DNA of 64,000 nt from Linanthus parryae (Eukaryota > Streptophyta > Magnoliopsida > Ericales > Polemoniaceae). The stretch's first letter is position 1. The number at the start of each line of letters is the position of its first letter. The stretch lies in contig JALGPY010000014.1 of assembly GCA_023055425.1 (NCBI GenBank), positions 684,501-748,500 of the forward strand, in the 5' to 3' direction. Positions 40,658-51,988 of this stretch are shown in pieces. The notes below the pieces were generated by a model, which saw only the letters and a program-made list of their open reading frames with translations, did no database searches and was not told the DNA's origin. A program made the translations under genes and the position numbers.

Positions 40658-42566
40658 ATGATGAGTGGAACAACAACTAAAGTGCCCTTCACTGCATCTC
40701 AATGGCAAGAACTTGAACAGCAAGCTCTCATCTTCAAGCATATCGCCTCCGGCGTCCCGATCCCGCCCGATCTCCTCCTCGCCGTCGAAAGAAGCTTGGA
40801 GTATTCCCTCTCCTCAAGGCTCATCCATCACCACTATCAAGGCTAGTCTTGTTTCTATATCCGTTTCTAGAAACACCGGTTTCTGTATTTTTTCTGAACT
40901 GTTTTTCCTGTTTTTAAACGGATACCAAACATGCTCTTATTTCTATATACCTTTCTTTTACCTGAAAACACATAGAGAAACACCAATTTATGTGTTTATT
41001 TGAAACTGTTTTTTTCTTTTTTCTTTTTTTCTTAAATTGATACTACCAGATAGGCTCTTATTTATATATCCTTTTCTTTTCGCCCGAAAACATAGATATG
41101 ATGGTACCTTATTAGGCTAAATTTACATATATGTTGTTGGGTTCGAATCCATGAGCAACCTTAAAGTATGCGAACTGACTATGTAAAATAGATTCAGCCC
41201 CGGCCACAGGTATTGATTGTGAAACTAACCTAGTAGTTTCTTGAAACATATAATCACTAGGTAACATTAGCATTAGTAATAAGCAGTTACACCCCTCGTC
41301 CCAAATTGTTTGTCCGGCTGATTTTTTAATTGTACTTTTAAGTGGTAGTATGTGTGTTTTGTTGCTGCAGCTGAATGGAACTGTTTCCAAATGGGATTCG
41401 GGAGGAAGATCGATCCGGAGCCGGGGCGGTGCAGGAGAACGGATGGAAAGAAATGGAGATGCTCGAAAGAGGCGTACCAGGATTCAAAGTACTGCGAGCG
41501 GCACATCCACAGAGGCCGGAATCGGTCAAGAAAGCCGGTGGCCGCCGCCACGGCAACAGCCAATCCATCTTCTTCCTCCTTCTCAGCTTTCAGTGTCTCA
41601 TCATCATCAATGGCTTCTGAGACCTCCCACCATTTTCCTTTTCCTCATTCATCATCTTCTTGGAGGACACCTGGGTATGATTTGTCATCTTACGATAAAG
41701 GTACTGCCCACTTACAACTGCTGGACTCTTCTGACATTGGTTTAAAACCAGACAGTGACTACAGGTTAGTCTTGTAGTAATCTAATATAGATCTATTATT
41801 ATTAACTGTTTGTTATGCAGTATTAGATGTGGTCGGTAAATTATTGTATTTGTTTGCTTTCTTGACAATAACTGCTTTCGATAGGCAGGGGAAGAGTCGC
41901 TTTTCGAGACTTGCTCTTTAATAATATTATGAAAAGACCTTTTTATCCATACAATATCGTTATTAATTCAGTGATGTCTTATATTGTTATTTCGACACTT
42001 GCAGTAAAGTTTAAAACAACAATTACCAAACACAAAATGTCAAAAATGATTTTCCACAACAGCTTATATATGAGGTTTACCTATTAGTAGTACTCTTTAT
42101 GTGTTACTTTCTCACAGTACTTCCTGCACAAACGCCACCGTATTCAGTATTATTGTCTTTTTCTGGTACTGTTTAGTAGTAGTAAATACTAATGTATGAA
42201 ATTTACAGGTATGATGATGACAGTGGAATGAAGAAGCAGATTGCTGAAACTTTGGAGCTGAAACCTCTTGCCATGAGTTCTGATTTTTGTAATAAAACTG
42301 CTGAAATACCACAAGGACTCCAACAAGGTTGGGATTTTCATGTTCTTGGCGACGATACAGAATTTGGGATGTCGACGAATTTAAGGAAGGACGGCGATAA
42401 TTCCAACAAAGTGATGCACCAATTTCTTGATCCATGGCCCAGAAACGGTGACTCGTGGGTTGATCATCAGGAGAGGGATGATTATGGTCCGGTTTCTACC
42501 ACCCAGCTTTCCATCTCACTGCCTCCAGTTTGCCACGACTTCTTGATGACACGTAACGGTAGCTAA
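40658..42566 (+). CDS. GRF: GROWTH-REGULATING FACTOR transcription factor (3 exons, 311 aa)
   Basis: Exons 40658-40841, 41371-41764, 42209-42566. Residues 9-44 form the QLQ domain ([20 protein letters not shown]...), which binds GIF coactivators. Residues about 76-118 form the WRC domain with the CX9CX10CX2H zinc finger (Cys82, Cys92, Cys103, His106) and the nuclear signal RRTDGKKWR. The C-terminal half is Ser- and Asp-rich and ends [15 protein letters not shown]. GRFs are plant-specific activators of cell proliferation in leaves and other organs. Intron 1 only fits the frame with a GC donor (CAAG|GC), joining ...HHHYQ to [13 protein letters not shown]; a GT donor 4 nt later gives a stop. Intron 2 is GT-AG. 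The miR396 target region is present but altered. Confidence 0.93.
41523..41543 (+). promoter_or_regulatory. Degenerate miR396 target region in the GRF
   Basis: The canonical GRF site encodes RSRKPVE and reads approximately CGTTCAAGAAAGCCTGTGGAA. Here CGGTCAAGAAAGCCGGTGGC and the next base differ at four positions, including three on the side that pairs with the microRNA 5' end. The protein sequence RSRKPV is retained. Regulation by miR396 is therefore doubtful. Confidence 0.6.
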
Positions 42567-43146
42567 ATTTGCTTTGGTTCTGTGTGCTTAGCGTTGATAT
42601 GGTTTGCTTGATAAATATTATCGCACATTTATGTAGTAATTCAAGATTCTAGAGAACGTGGATGTATGTTCACAAAGTATTTACAAAACTTGTGTTGAAG
42701 TATTAAGAGAGCGAACTCGAGGTAGTTGTGAACGTGGATGCTAATTATTCGTTCACAGTGTCTCCAAACCTAGAACAAATAGTATTAAGGGAAATCCCAA
42801 GGAGTTGGCCTAGTGGGCGAGACTCAAGTTCAAATCCCATGAATGTCAACTATCTTTGGGGCCACTTGGAATTGACATGACTATTTATATATATATTTTA
42901 AGACTTCGTAAATTTTTTGAGGTGCGTGCAAGCTGGTTCGAACACCACGCTTAAGATAAAATTACCTCCAAAAAATATTATTAATAGAGGGAGATTTCCT
43001 AAAAGTTGGTGTTGGCAGAAGCATCGGCAACAAATGCCGTAAAACAGTCGGAAACCTAAAATTTAGCAGAAGTTTCATGAAAAACTAGCAAACAGAGAAA
43101 CCAGTTGTTAGCTCAAACTGCTGGCCTAAATAGCAGAGCAAATTTT
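42567..43146. other. 3' flank of the GRF gene
   Basis: AT-rich noncoding sequence, presumed 3' UTR and spacer up to MITE copy I. Confidence 0.4.
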
Positions 43147-43405
43147 TACCACTCTTTCTTCTCTTTAGCCCTATTCTGACTTTTACCACTATTCACTGAG
43201 TCACTTTGATCCGGTGATTTGGCTATCGAAATGATGAAATTTTTTGATAATTTTTTAATGGTGTTGTAGAGTAAAAGTTGCATTATAACACAACGAAAAA
43301 TTATTAAAAAATCGAATCGTTTTGCTGTCCAAATCACCCGGTCAAAGTGACCCAGATACGAGTTAAAAAGTCAAAGTAGGGCTAAAGAGAAGAAACGGAG
43401 TGGTA
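43147..43405. mobile_element. Stowaway-like MITE, copy I
   Basis: A 259-bp TA-flanked palindrome. TACCACTCTTTCTTCTCTTT at the left pairs with the inverted right end TACCACTCCGTTTCTTCTCT. GAGTCACTTTGATCCGGTGA at the left pairs with its right copy. This is the best-preserved long palindrome of the family. Confidence 0.88.
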
Positions 43406-43944
43406 CTTGTGTGCGATGAATACAATTAAAGTACTACCATATCATTTTTGTATCTGATCTAAGATTTAGATTGGGTCTAATTGATGGCAAAAAGTCATTT
43501 CTGCCAAAAGGAGAGTGAAGGGTTTAGTAATAGTTTCATTTCTCCTCCTCCCTCCTGAAAAAGCCTGCTGACTTGACCACTCTTGGCGTTTAGTTTCAGT
43601 GCACGGACTGTAACAGAGAGAGAGACGTGCTAAAATTCTTTGGCACTGCAATTTTTCTGCACCTTGTACAGAGAGAGAGAGCTTTAAACTCTGACCAAAC
43701 AATCCACTAAAATTGGGGGGCATTGGTGGGTGCAACCCCACCCACCAGACCACTTATTTCTAACCCTTTTCTCTCTTTTTCGTACTGTTTCAGACTGTCA
43801 GACAGTGTCAGAAAGACCTGACGCCAGTAACATGACCCCAGCCCCCACTCCTCTGTGTCCTTAGTCCTTGCTACAATAAACTTTTCCATGGGCTATGACC
43901 ATATATCAACCACACAACAGAATCAGATCGAGTGTATATGATGC

Positions 43945-44305
43945 TCTATGAAGAACAACAATGTGAGAATGGTCATTAACCGTTACAAAGTTTCACAGAC
44001 TCGTTCAAAGAAGAGGAACAAGAAGTCGAGAAAGACTTGAGAAGACTAGCATGTGAGGCACGCGACAAATTAGAACGGGACAAATTAAATCTCTTCCATG
44101 GTCCATACCTATTCTTCCGTGAAACTTTGTTATCACACAATAGAACCAGAACATGTGAGCATGATCATTAGCCATTACAAACTATTCACGGACTCGTCAA
44201 AAGAAGAGGGACAAGAAGTCAAGCAAGACTTGAGAAGACTCGCCCGTGAGACACGTAACAAATCAAAACAGTCCATTGATCTCAGAATCCAAAAAGAGAA
44301 AGTCT
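43945..44305 (+). repeat. Diverged tandem duplication of a coding-like ~120-bp unit
   Basis: The second copy (about 44150-44275) reads MIISHYKLFTDSSKEEGQEV then KQDLRRLARETRNKSK, a charged helix-like stretch within an open frame at 44098-44307. The first copy (about 43958-44075) is clearly similar in DNA but carries a 1-bp loss and stops. I do not recognise the protein. It lies beyond the 3' end of CTR9. Confidence 0.5.
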
Positions 44306-44666
44306 AGCTAGTTTAAACTAACCCAACAATCAAGAAACTCAATTCGAAATCTGTATACAACAATCCAAAATCGTCGAAGAAACTTGCAAATCACAATGTT
44401 CGGAGGGTATACTACAACTACAACATAGGACATGGCTCTATGGAGAAGATCAATGAAACAGAAGCTGGCAACTTCACATGACAAAACTGTTATAAGATGA
44501 AATCAGATCATATTAACACAAGGATGGCGGCAACATGTACATAGGTAGATGAACACAACATTCCACTATTGACGCTGGCCAAGAAAATTTATGCCATACT
44601 GATGAACGTGTTTTGAAAACTTTGTTGGCGGGGAAGTTCTCTTCTTCCTCGGCTTGTTGGGTGATA

Positions 44667-47600
44667 TCAATCTTCGTCTTCATCATCAGCAGCAGCACCT
44701 CCGTTAGGTTTCTCAACATCTCCCCCAACTTCCCCTTCACTTAGCTGCATATCATCACCAGAATTATCTGCATCAACGTTCGATTGCGGTCGGTGCTGTT
44801 GCGGCTCATCGTCCTCGGATTCCGACCACGCACGCCTCCTCCGACTTGGGATCTGTGGTGCAGCCTTCACCAGACAAAGATTGATGCAAAGTATGAACAT
44901 TAAGGCAGAGAGAGAGGAAGAGAGAGAGAGAGCACAGAGAGAGAGAGAAAGAGAGATCACCGTATCATCCTCGGCATCAGAATCCTCGAGCCCCGTCGCT
45001 GCGAGTGCACCCTGAGCATTTTCTTCCCCTTCGTCTTCTTGATCGTTCGTCTGATAATCGTGCTCCCTGTAGTTCATGTTGGCGTCTCCTTCATCCATCT
45101 CTTCATGATCATCCATGACGTCAGCATCTGCTTCATCTGTCTCATACCTTGACTTGGAGCTCTTGTCACGCTTTCTTTTCTTACCCCCCTTTCTTCTCCT
45201 CTTCTCGCTAGTGCCGCCGCCTTCCTCGACTTCGTATTGGTTCCTATCCTTCCGTTTGGAACCATGACTGCTACTCTTCCATTGTTCCTAGAGAAGAGAG
45301 CAATTTCATCAACACGGAACTCAGAGATGAACGTATAGAGCAAGCAGAAGTACAAATGATAAAGCATATCATGATTTGATGATCCCTCGTACATAGCACA
45401 GGTTACAGCATCTGAGATGCTCGTTCTGATTCAGAGGTGACGAGTTAGTGCATGTTTGGGAACCATGATTTTAATCTATTTTGATTAAAATCGGTCCTTT
45501 TAATATAATTCCTTTTGTTATGAAACAAAATTTTAATCTGAAAATATGAAGATTAAAATAATTTCAGTGCAATTGTAGAATCTCCAAAATTGCGGATTAT
45601 GCGGCTGAAAATCTCAGAAAAATAATTTCAATGTGTTTTTGACACTGACGTGATCATAATTTATTTATAAGTGGGTGTATTCAAAAAATTGACAATAAAG
45701 CTATATAAACCATGTCAAATGGATCTAATTAATAATACAATCTCAGCTCATACCGAACGGATTTTATTTTTAGTTCAGCTGGATTTGTCACCCAGAATAT
45801 TTTCAACCGATTTTTCAGATTTTCAGCTGATATCAAACAGGGCCTTAATCTTAAATATAATCATGCAGATATTAAGCACGTGATATCTCCCGAATCGACA
45901 ATCTTTACCTTGACACGCATTAAATGTTCCTCTTGTTGCTTCACTTTCTTTGCTTCTTCTTCTTGTTTCCGTCTCTCCATCTGTTCCCCATTACAGAATC
46001 AGCAAGGTGCAAACAATGATGAATCTACTACACATGTAAGATCATTTCTGGATTATTACCTGAAGCTTCTTCTGTTTTTCAGCTTCTTGACGAGCTTCCT
46101 CAGCCATAACTTGCCGACGCGTCACTTCCAGTTTTTGTCTGTTCTGCTGCTCTTCACGCTCGGCTGCTTCGCAGTGAACTTTGGCAGCCTCAAGCAAGTG
46201 CTTGCAATAATTGACATGGGTGTCGATTTTCTTCTCGTCAAATCCGTGAAACTGAAGGTTTGAAGCCGCAGAAGCCGCAGACAATTGACTGAACACTCTA
46301 ACAGCATTCTTAAGCTCTGCTACTGTGGCACGCACCTATTATTATGTGAGAGGAGAGTGCCAATGAGTGCCAGAGGAAGGGGAAGCTGTGAATTACATAA
46401 AAACTAGCAAAAGCAAGCATAGACTTCATAATAAAAGATATCCTAGCAAGCATTACATCCCACTGTGACAAATGCACTGAAACTCTGAAACAGCCTCATA
46501 TTTTTTAAAACATCAAAGATCAGCCATTTCTCATTTTTATTTCGTAGACAATCCAATCTGGAGTATGTTTCAAATATATATTTTCGTCTCTCTCCTAACG
46601 GGCCTATTGTGGGGCTCCTAAAATGTGGGAGTTATGTTAGGCACGATTTTCCAGCTGTGGCTACCATTGGCAGACAATATCAAGTCACGCACTCATGCCA
46701 CAAATTTAGAAACCTTGTCAGTCTGCAATGACCTGAATGCTACTGTATTGGTTTAACATCAGCTTTGTTAATTTCTCCGTAGAACTTTAAGAGGAATTCC
46801 CAAGCAAAACAACCATAGATTATGAGAATAACAAAGAAAGAAAGTTCAAATCAGCAGGGTATTGCCGGGGCATTAGATTATGAGAATAAAAGTTCAAATC
46901 AGCAGGGTAGTGCTGGGGTACTAGATATGAGGTACTAGTTGCACTCAACAAAAGAGACAACTCAAGTATTATTACTACTGACCTCATCCACAGTCCTCTT
47001 CTCCTTTTGTAATGTTGATGCAGAGAACTTCTGCATGGCAACACCAGCGTCAAATTTCAGTGCGTAATTCGAAGGTGCCAAGTGAATGGCTCGCAGTAAA
47101 GTCTTTTTGCAATCTTGCCACTGTTCAGCTTCATAATATGTACGAGCTAGATACAGAAGAACTTGATTGTCTGTACCATAGTAATACTTCCGCAGGCAGT
47201 TCTGATACTGCAACGAATAAACATTAACAGATATAATTAGCTAAAAGGAGAAAGAAAGAGTCGACCAAATGTGAAAGAATCATTTCTAACGAACCATTTT
47301 CACAGCTGTTGGAAAATTGCCTTGAGCGAAATTCACATGAGCCAAGTTTATCCACACATCAGGCATCTGAGTGAAAATACTACCACTTGCAGCTTCCTGG
47401 ACCTACAATAGGCAGCAAGCTCAGGAAGATCAAGCTAAATATAATACTGTCCCTTCAAGGCTTCAACCATCTTACGGAATCGAGGAAATTTTAGTACCTG
47501 TGTAAAGAGATCTTTGGCAACATCGAAGTGACCTTTTTCAGCAAAGACCACTCCAGCACCATTGGCCGCATATAGATTAGCATTATGATCATGCAGAACC

Positions 47601-50600
47601 TGATAGCACAAACAACTTAGCATTTCTCAGCAGAAAAAAGGAACTTTTAGCATGATAAGAACTCAACAACTAATTTACAAAGAAAATTACACATATCCAC
47701 GGGAGGATACTTTGATTACACAAGTACACCAGGCCATAACTTCAACTCGTATATCTATCCTCGATGATGATACAGTTTGATGCCCAATCTTTCGAGGAAC
47801 TGCTGACTGAAATCCACATAACGGCTTATGCCCTAAAGCTTACATAGTTACTATCTTTATTCAAATTTAGTTGTTAAGTAAAAAAAAGTAGAGAATGCAT
47901 ATTGTATCAATGTCCTGATGAAATGCAACCCCATTAAACACAAAAGGATACATTACACATTGAACTTGTTGTCAATCTTGTGGATGTAGGGAATATGAGA
48001 ATCATTTGAACTTAGTAACATAAAACGGAGAACATAATATATTTCTCTATTATTTGTAAAGGTGGCCCTTTCTAAGAATTCAAAAACGCATACACTGCTA
48101 AAAAACGATGTATATTTGGAGGGTAAAAAAAAGAAACATTTACACACGAATATCCTGCCTCTTTACCCTACAGAATCCATACACGGCTCCCTCGCTTAAA
48201 AGTGGTTTCTACGTCTTAAACGAAAATTTGTCTAAATGACTTTATGGAATAAATAAGCATTTAGCCACATGTGAAGCAGTCAGAAAACCAACTTTACAAG
48301 CAAAGATGAAAGGTCTTACTTTTGTGTAAAGCTCCTTAGCTTTCTCAAGATGAGTAGCTTCCAGCTTGGGAGCTCTTTTCTCGGAGCGAACTGCTGCAAA
48401 GTAATTCCAGTTCCCCTACAAATGCCAAAGCAATCAGATTAGTAACTGATGACTCTTAATTTGACAGAGGCAGAAACAATTATCACAGATGTTGTAGAGA
48501 ACTAACTATAAAGATTGCGAAGAGTTGATGGTTCAAAAGAATTAGTGATTGAAAGAGAGCCACTATGTCTCTTAGACTAAACCGTAAGAATTAAATTGGG
48601 TGTCTGGCAGTAAACTGTAGAAGCCAGAGTTCACATCTCATAACTATTCATGTAAACTTGAACGAATAACGTAAAATGATAGATGACTGAAGCTGATGGA
48701 CATAGTTTAGTGGATTCACCAGACAAATAGTGGCATAAGAATCTTTCCCTTCACTTGCATCCTTGGCAGCTTTGAATGTATCTTTTGCCTTAACCCAATC
48801 ATCATTTTTAAGCTCCACATCCCCCAGCATTTGCAATGCATTTGGACACTTATCATCCACCTTCAAAGCTTCAGCAATCTATAAAATAACTTCTGTAAAT
48901 ACATATCTCTGATACGACAGGTATAATAAGAGTATCCAAGTGCATTAAGTGAAATAACAACCAGCTCAGTGCTTGTCTGAACATTATTTCGAGCTTTTGC
49001 AATGGCGGCAAGCCTCAGATAAGCATCTATATAGTCTGGATACTGTAAAACATAAAACCACGTGTCAGAAGAAGTTAGAGATAACTTTAGTACAAACTAC
49101 ATCACTTCTTCAGCTGTAAGGCATCATTAGGCAAAATAACTAATAAGAAGAGAGTAATACATAACTTTGAACCTATGAAGTTGTTACTACAGGTTGAGGC
49201 AAAAATATTTATTAGTCTAATCAAAGCAGGATTCTTATATTAGATAAATGAGCACACCTTATACAGGATCAAACGGTATAAAATGCTTGCCGTTTCTGTA
49301 CTGTGCAGCTGCTCAAACAATCTAGCCAGATTAAAAAGCACCGAGACTTTTCTCCATGGTACTTCCACATCATTGAGTCGGTTGAATAGTTGCATGTCCT
49401 TGTACAGATGGATAGATTCGCTGGCATCTATAGGATAGGGTTGTACTTTGCCTCCAATTAACTCAGACCATACACCCGTACCTAGAGCCTTTAAGAAAGC
49501 TTCTTTTGCAAGCTGAAGGTTAAAATAATATCCAGTGAGCACTTTGCAGGTGATTAAAGATTGACTCTACATAGTGATTACAATATCAGGAATGAACGAG
49601 GAATCAGCACATTTTAGAATTCTAAGCACTACAGAAACGCCTAACAAATTTTTCGAACCTCAAAGTCTCCCCTTTCAAAATGTAGTACTGCAACATTATT
49701 AAGCAACTCCATTGGCACTTCTTTATTTTCCTTTTCCAATAGACTGTTTGCCTGCAGATGCAAAGTCTTAGTGATACGAATATGGTAAGGGAAATAAAGA
49801 GAACAAAAAGATGAAAGAAAAGGTAAAACTAATGTAGAATTTGAAATAAAGAGAAAAAGGTAAACACGGGAACTTTGGTATTCAAAGACCACAACCGTCA
49901 CAGCCTTAAAATAAAAAAAGGCCATATCCTGCCAACCATGGATATTGATAATAGGATTTGTTACCCCCCCCCCCCCCCCTTGTAAAGTGGCTATTCGAAT
50001 AAAGTTCCATTAACGAGTGTACCATATACATATGGAATTGCAATATATAATTTTTTTCTATTTTTACAAACAGAAAAAAGAGAACTAAAAGAAGTCCACA
50101 GGAACTTTGGTATTTACAGGCCAGAAATGTCACAGCCTCAAAATAAAATAACCATATCCTGCCTGCAACTGATGTTGATAAAGGTAGAGAAAAATACAAC
50201 TACCCAGCATATTATCCACCCAAAAGAGCCTCTAAATTGAATTTATGGTATTGCACCACTGCAAAAGTGCAAATCACAAAATGAGGGGGTCAAAATTTCA
50301 TATCACGAGTTCCTTTCTCCTTCGGGGAACTATTTAATACAGAATAATAACACTTCACAAATTTCCTCAGACAGAGAAGATTACATGAAACAAGCTACCG
50401 AGCAAGAAAAACATTAAAAAAAAAAATCCATCCTAATCACTAGTAAGAAACAGCGAAACGCCAGCTCTTCATGTATAGAAGTGGCACGAATGATGTTACC
50501 CTTTACTTTACTTCTACCATTATATTGCATAGAAGTGATAGAACACAGAGAGAGAGGCCCTTACTGTTTTGAAAGCTTCTAAAGCTGCTCCTGCATCAGT

Positions 50601-51927
50601 AGAAAGCAACAGTTCTCCCATATCTACAAATGCCTGCAATATTAATTTAATCATATTAGATAGGTGATACAGCCAAGAGGTATCACAAAAGTCACATGAA
50701 CCTGTTTTCATCTTAGAGACCGCAGGTAGACAAACTGTTCTATTAATACCACTGACCAGAAGTTTTATGGCGCCATTCTTAATTTGACTACTATGCCAGG
50801 CTTAAAAAGATAATAGGCTACACAAATATCTTAATCAGACTACAAAACATGAAAAGAAAACAAGAAATTGACCTGTGCATCACGTGGATCAATCCTAATA
50901 GCTTTCTTCAGAAGCTCCTGGGCCTTGTTCGAATTCCCCAGTTGAACATAAATGTGGCTTAAAGCCTATTGAAGGAAAAATGAGATTCACTTGGAATTCA
51001 TAATTTGAAGTACAAAAACTAGGAAGTATGTCATCATGCATAAATTGCCATAAAATACCTTCAAGGTCTCACAATTATCAGGATGAACCTCCAAGACCTT
51101 TTCGAAGTTCGAAAGAGAACTTTTAAAGTCCCCTAATTTTAGCTGAACCTGTCCAAGGCCTGTTTCAAGGTAACCGAATTTCTAGTTTTCATTAGTACCA
51201 CAAAAATGAAATCAGACCTGCATACTTATCCATATGATCAAGTCAAATGAGCTTCTACTGATAACACGATCAGACATTGGCTACAATCGACCGCGCTATT
51301 AGAGGTTGAGAATGCCCTTCAATGCACTACTACCAAGTGAAATGAACTTGTATTGATTCTTTGAAGAGGGTTTTACCTCATTTACAAGTATCTTTTTCTT
51401 CAGCAGATAATTTATTAGATCTTTTGGATCTGTTTAATCGTTAGTTCTCAAATTCAAATTTTTTTAAGGCTATCATGGCATAGTCTTCATTTCTTATCTC
51501 TGATCCCTTTAGTAAGATCTTTATTACCAATCAACAACAGCCTTACATACAAGAACAGCCATGCAGAACAACACATTTTAAGGAACTGCATGAAAACGTT
51601 AGGAAATTGTCTGGCTAAACAAACCAAAACCATGGCAAGTTCCAAGAGTTAGAACTACAGTGGGGTTCATCCAGGAGGAGGAGGCCATACATGAAAGGAC
51701 ATAAAACTTCAAATAAAATATAGCAGAAAATAGCGCTTTAGAAGATCATATAGGAACAAACCATAGTATGGTAATACGAAGTCCTGAGGCTTGCTGATTT
51801 CTTTTACAGATTGCATGTAATAGAGTCCAGCTTTATCGTAATCACCCTACAGTTGAGGAACAGAAGGATATGTAACGTAAGGACCCCAAGTTTAGGTTCC
51901 CAACAAAAAAAAAGTAAGGCATCGCAG

Positions 51928-51988
<61 letters not shown>

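Noticed and set aside
41350..41745. Alternative open frame over GRF exon 2
   Set aside because: Shifted frame of the WRC exon. The true frame carries the conserved CX9CX10CX2H finger.
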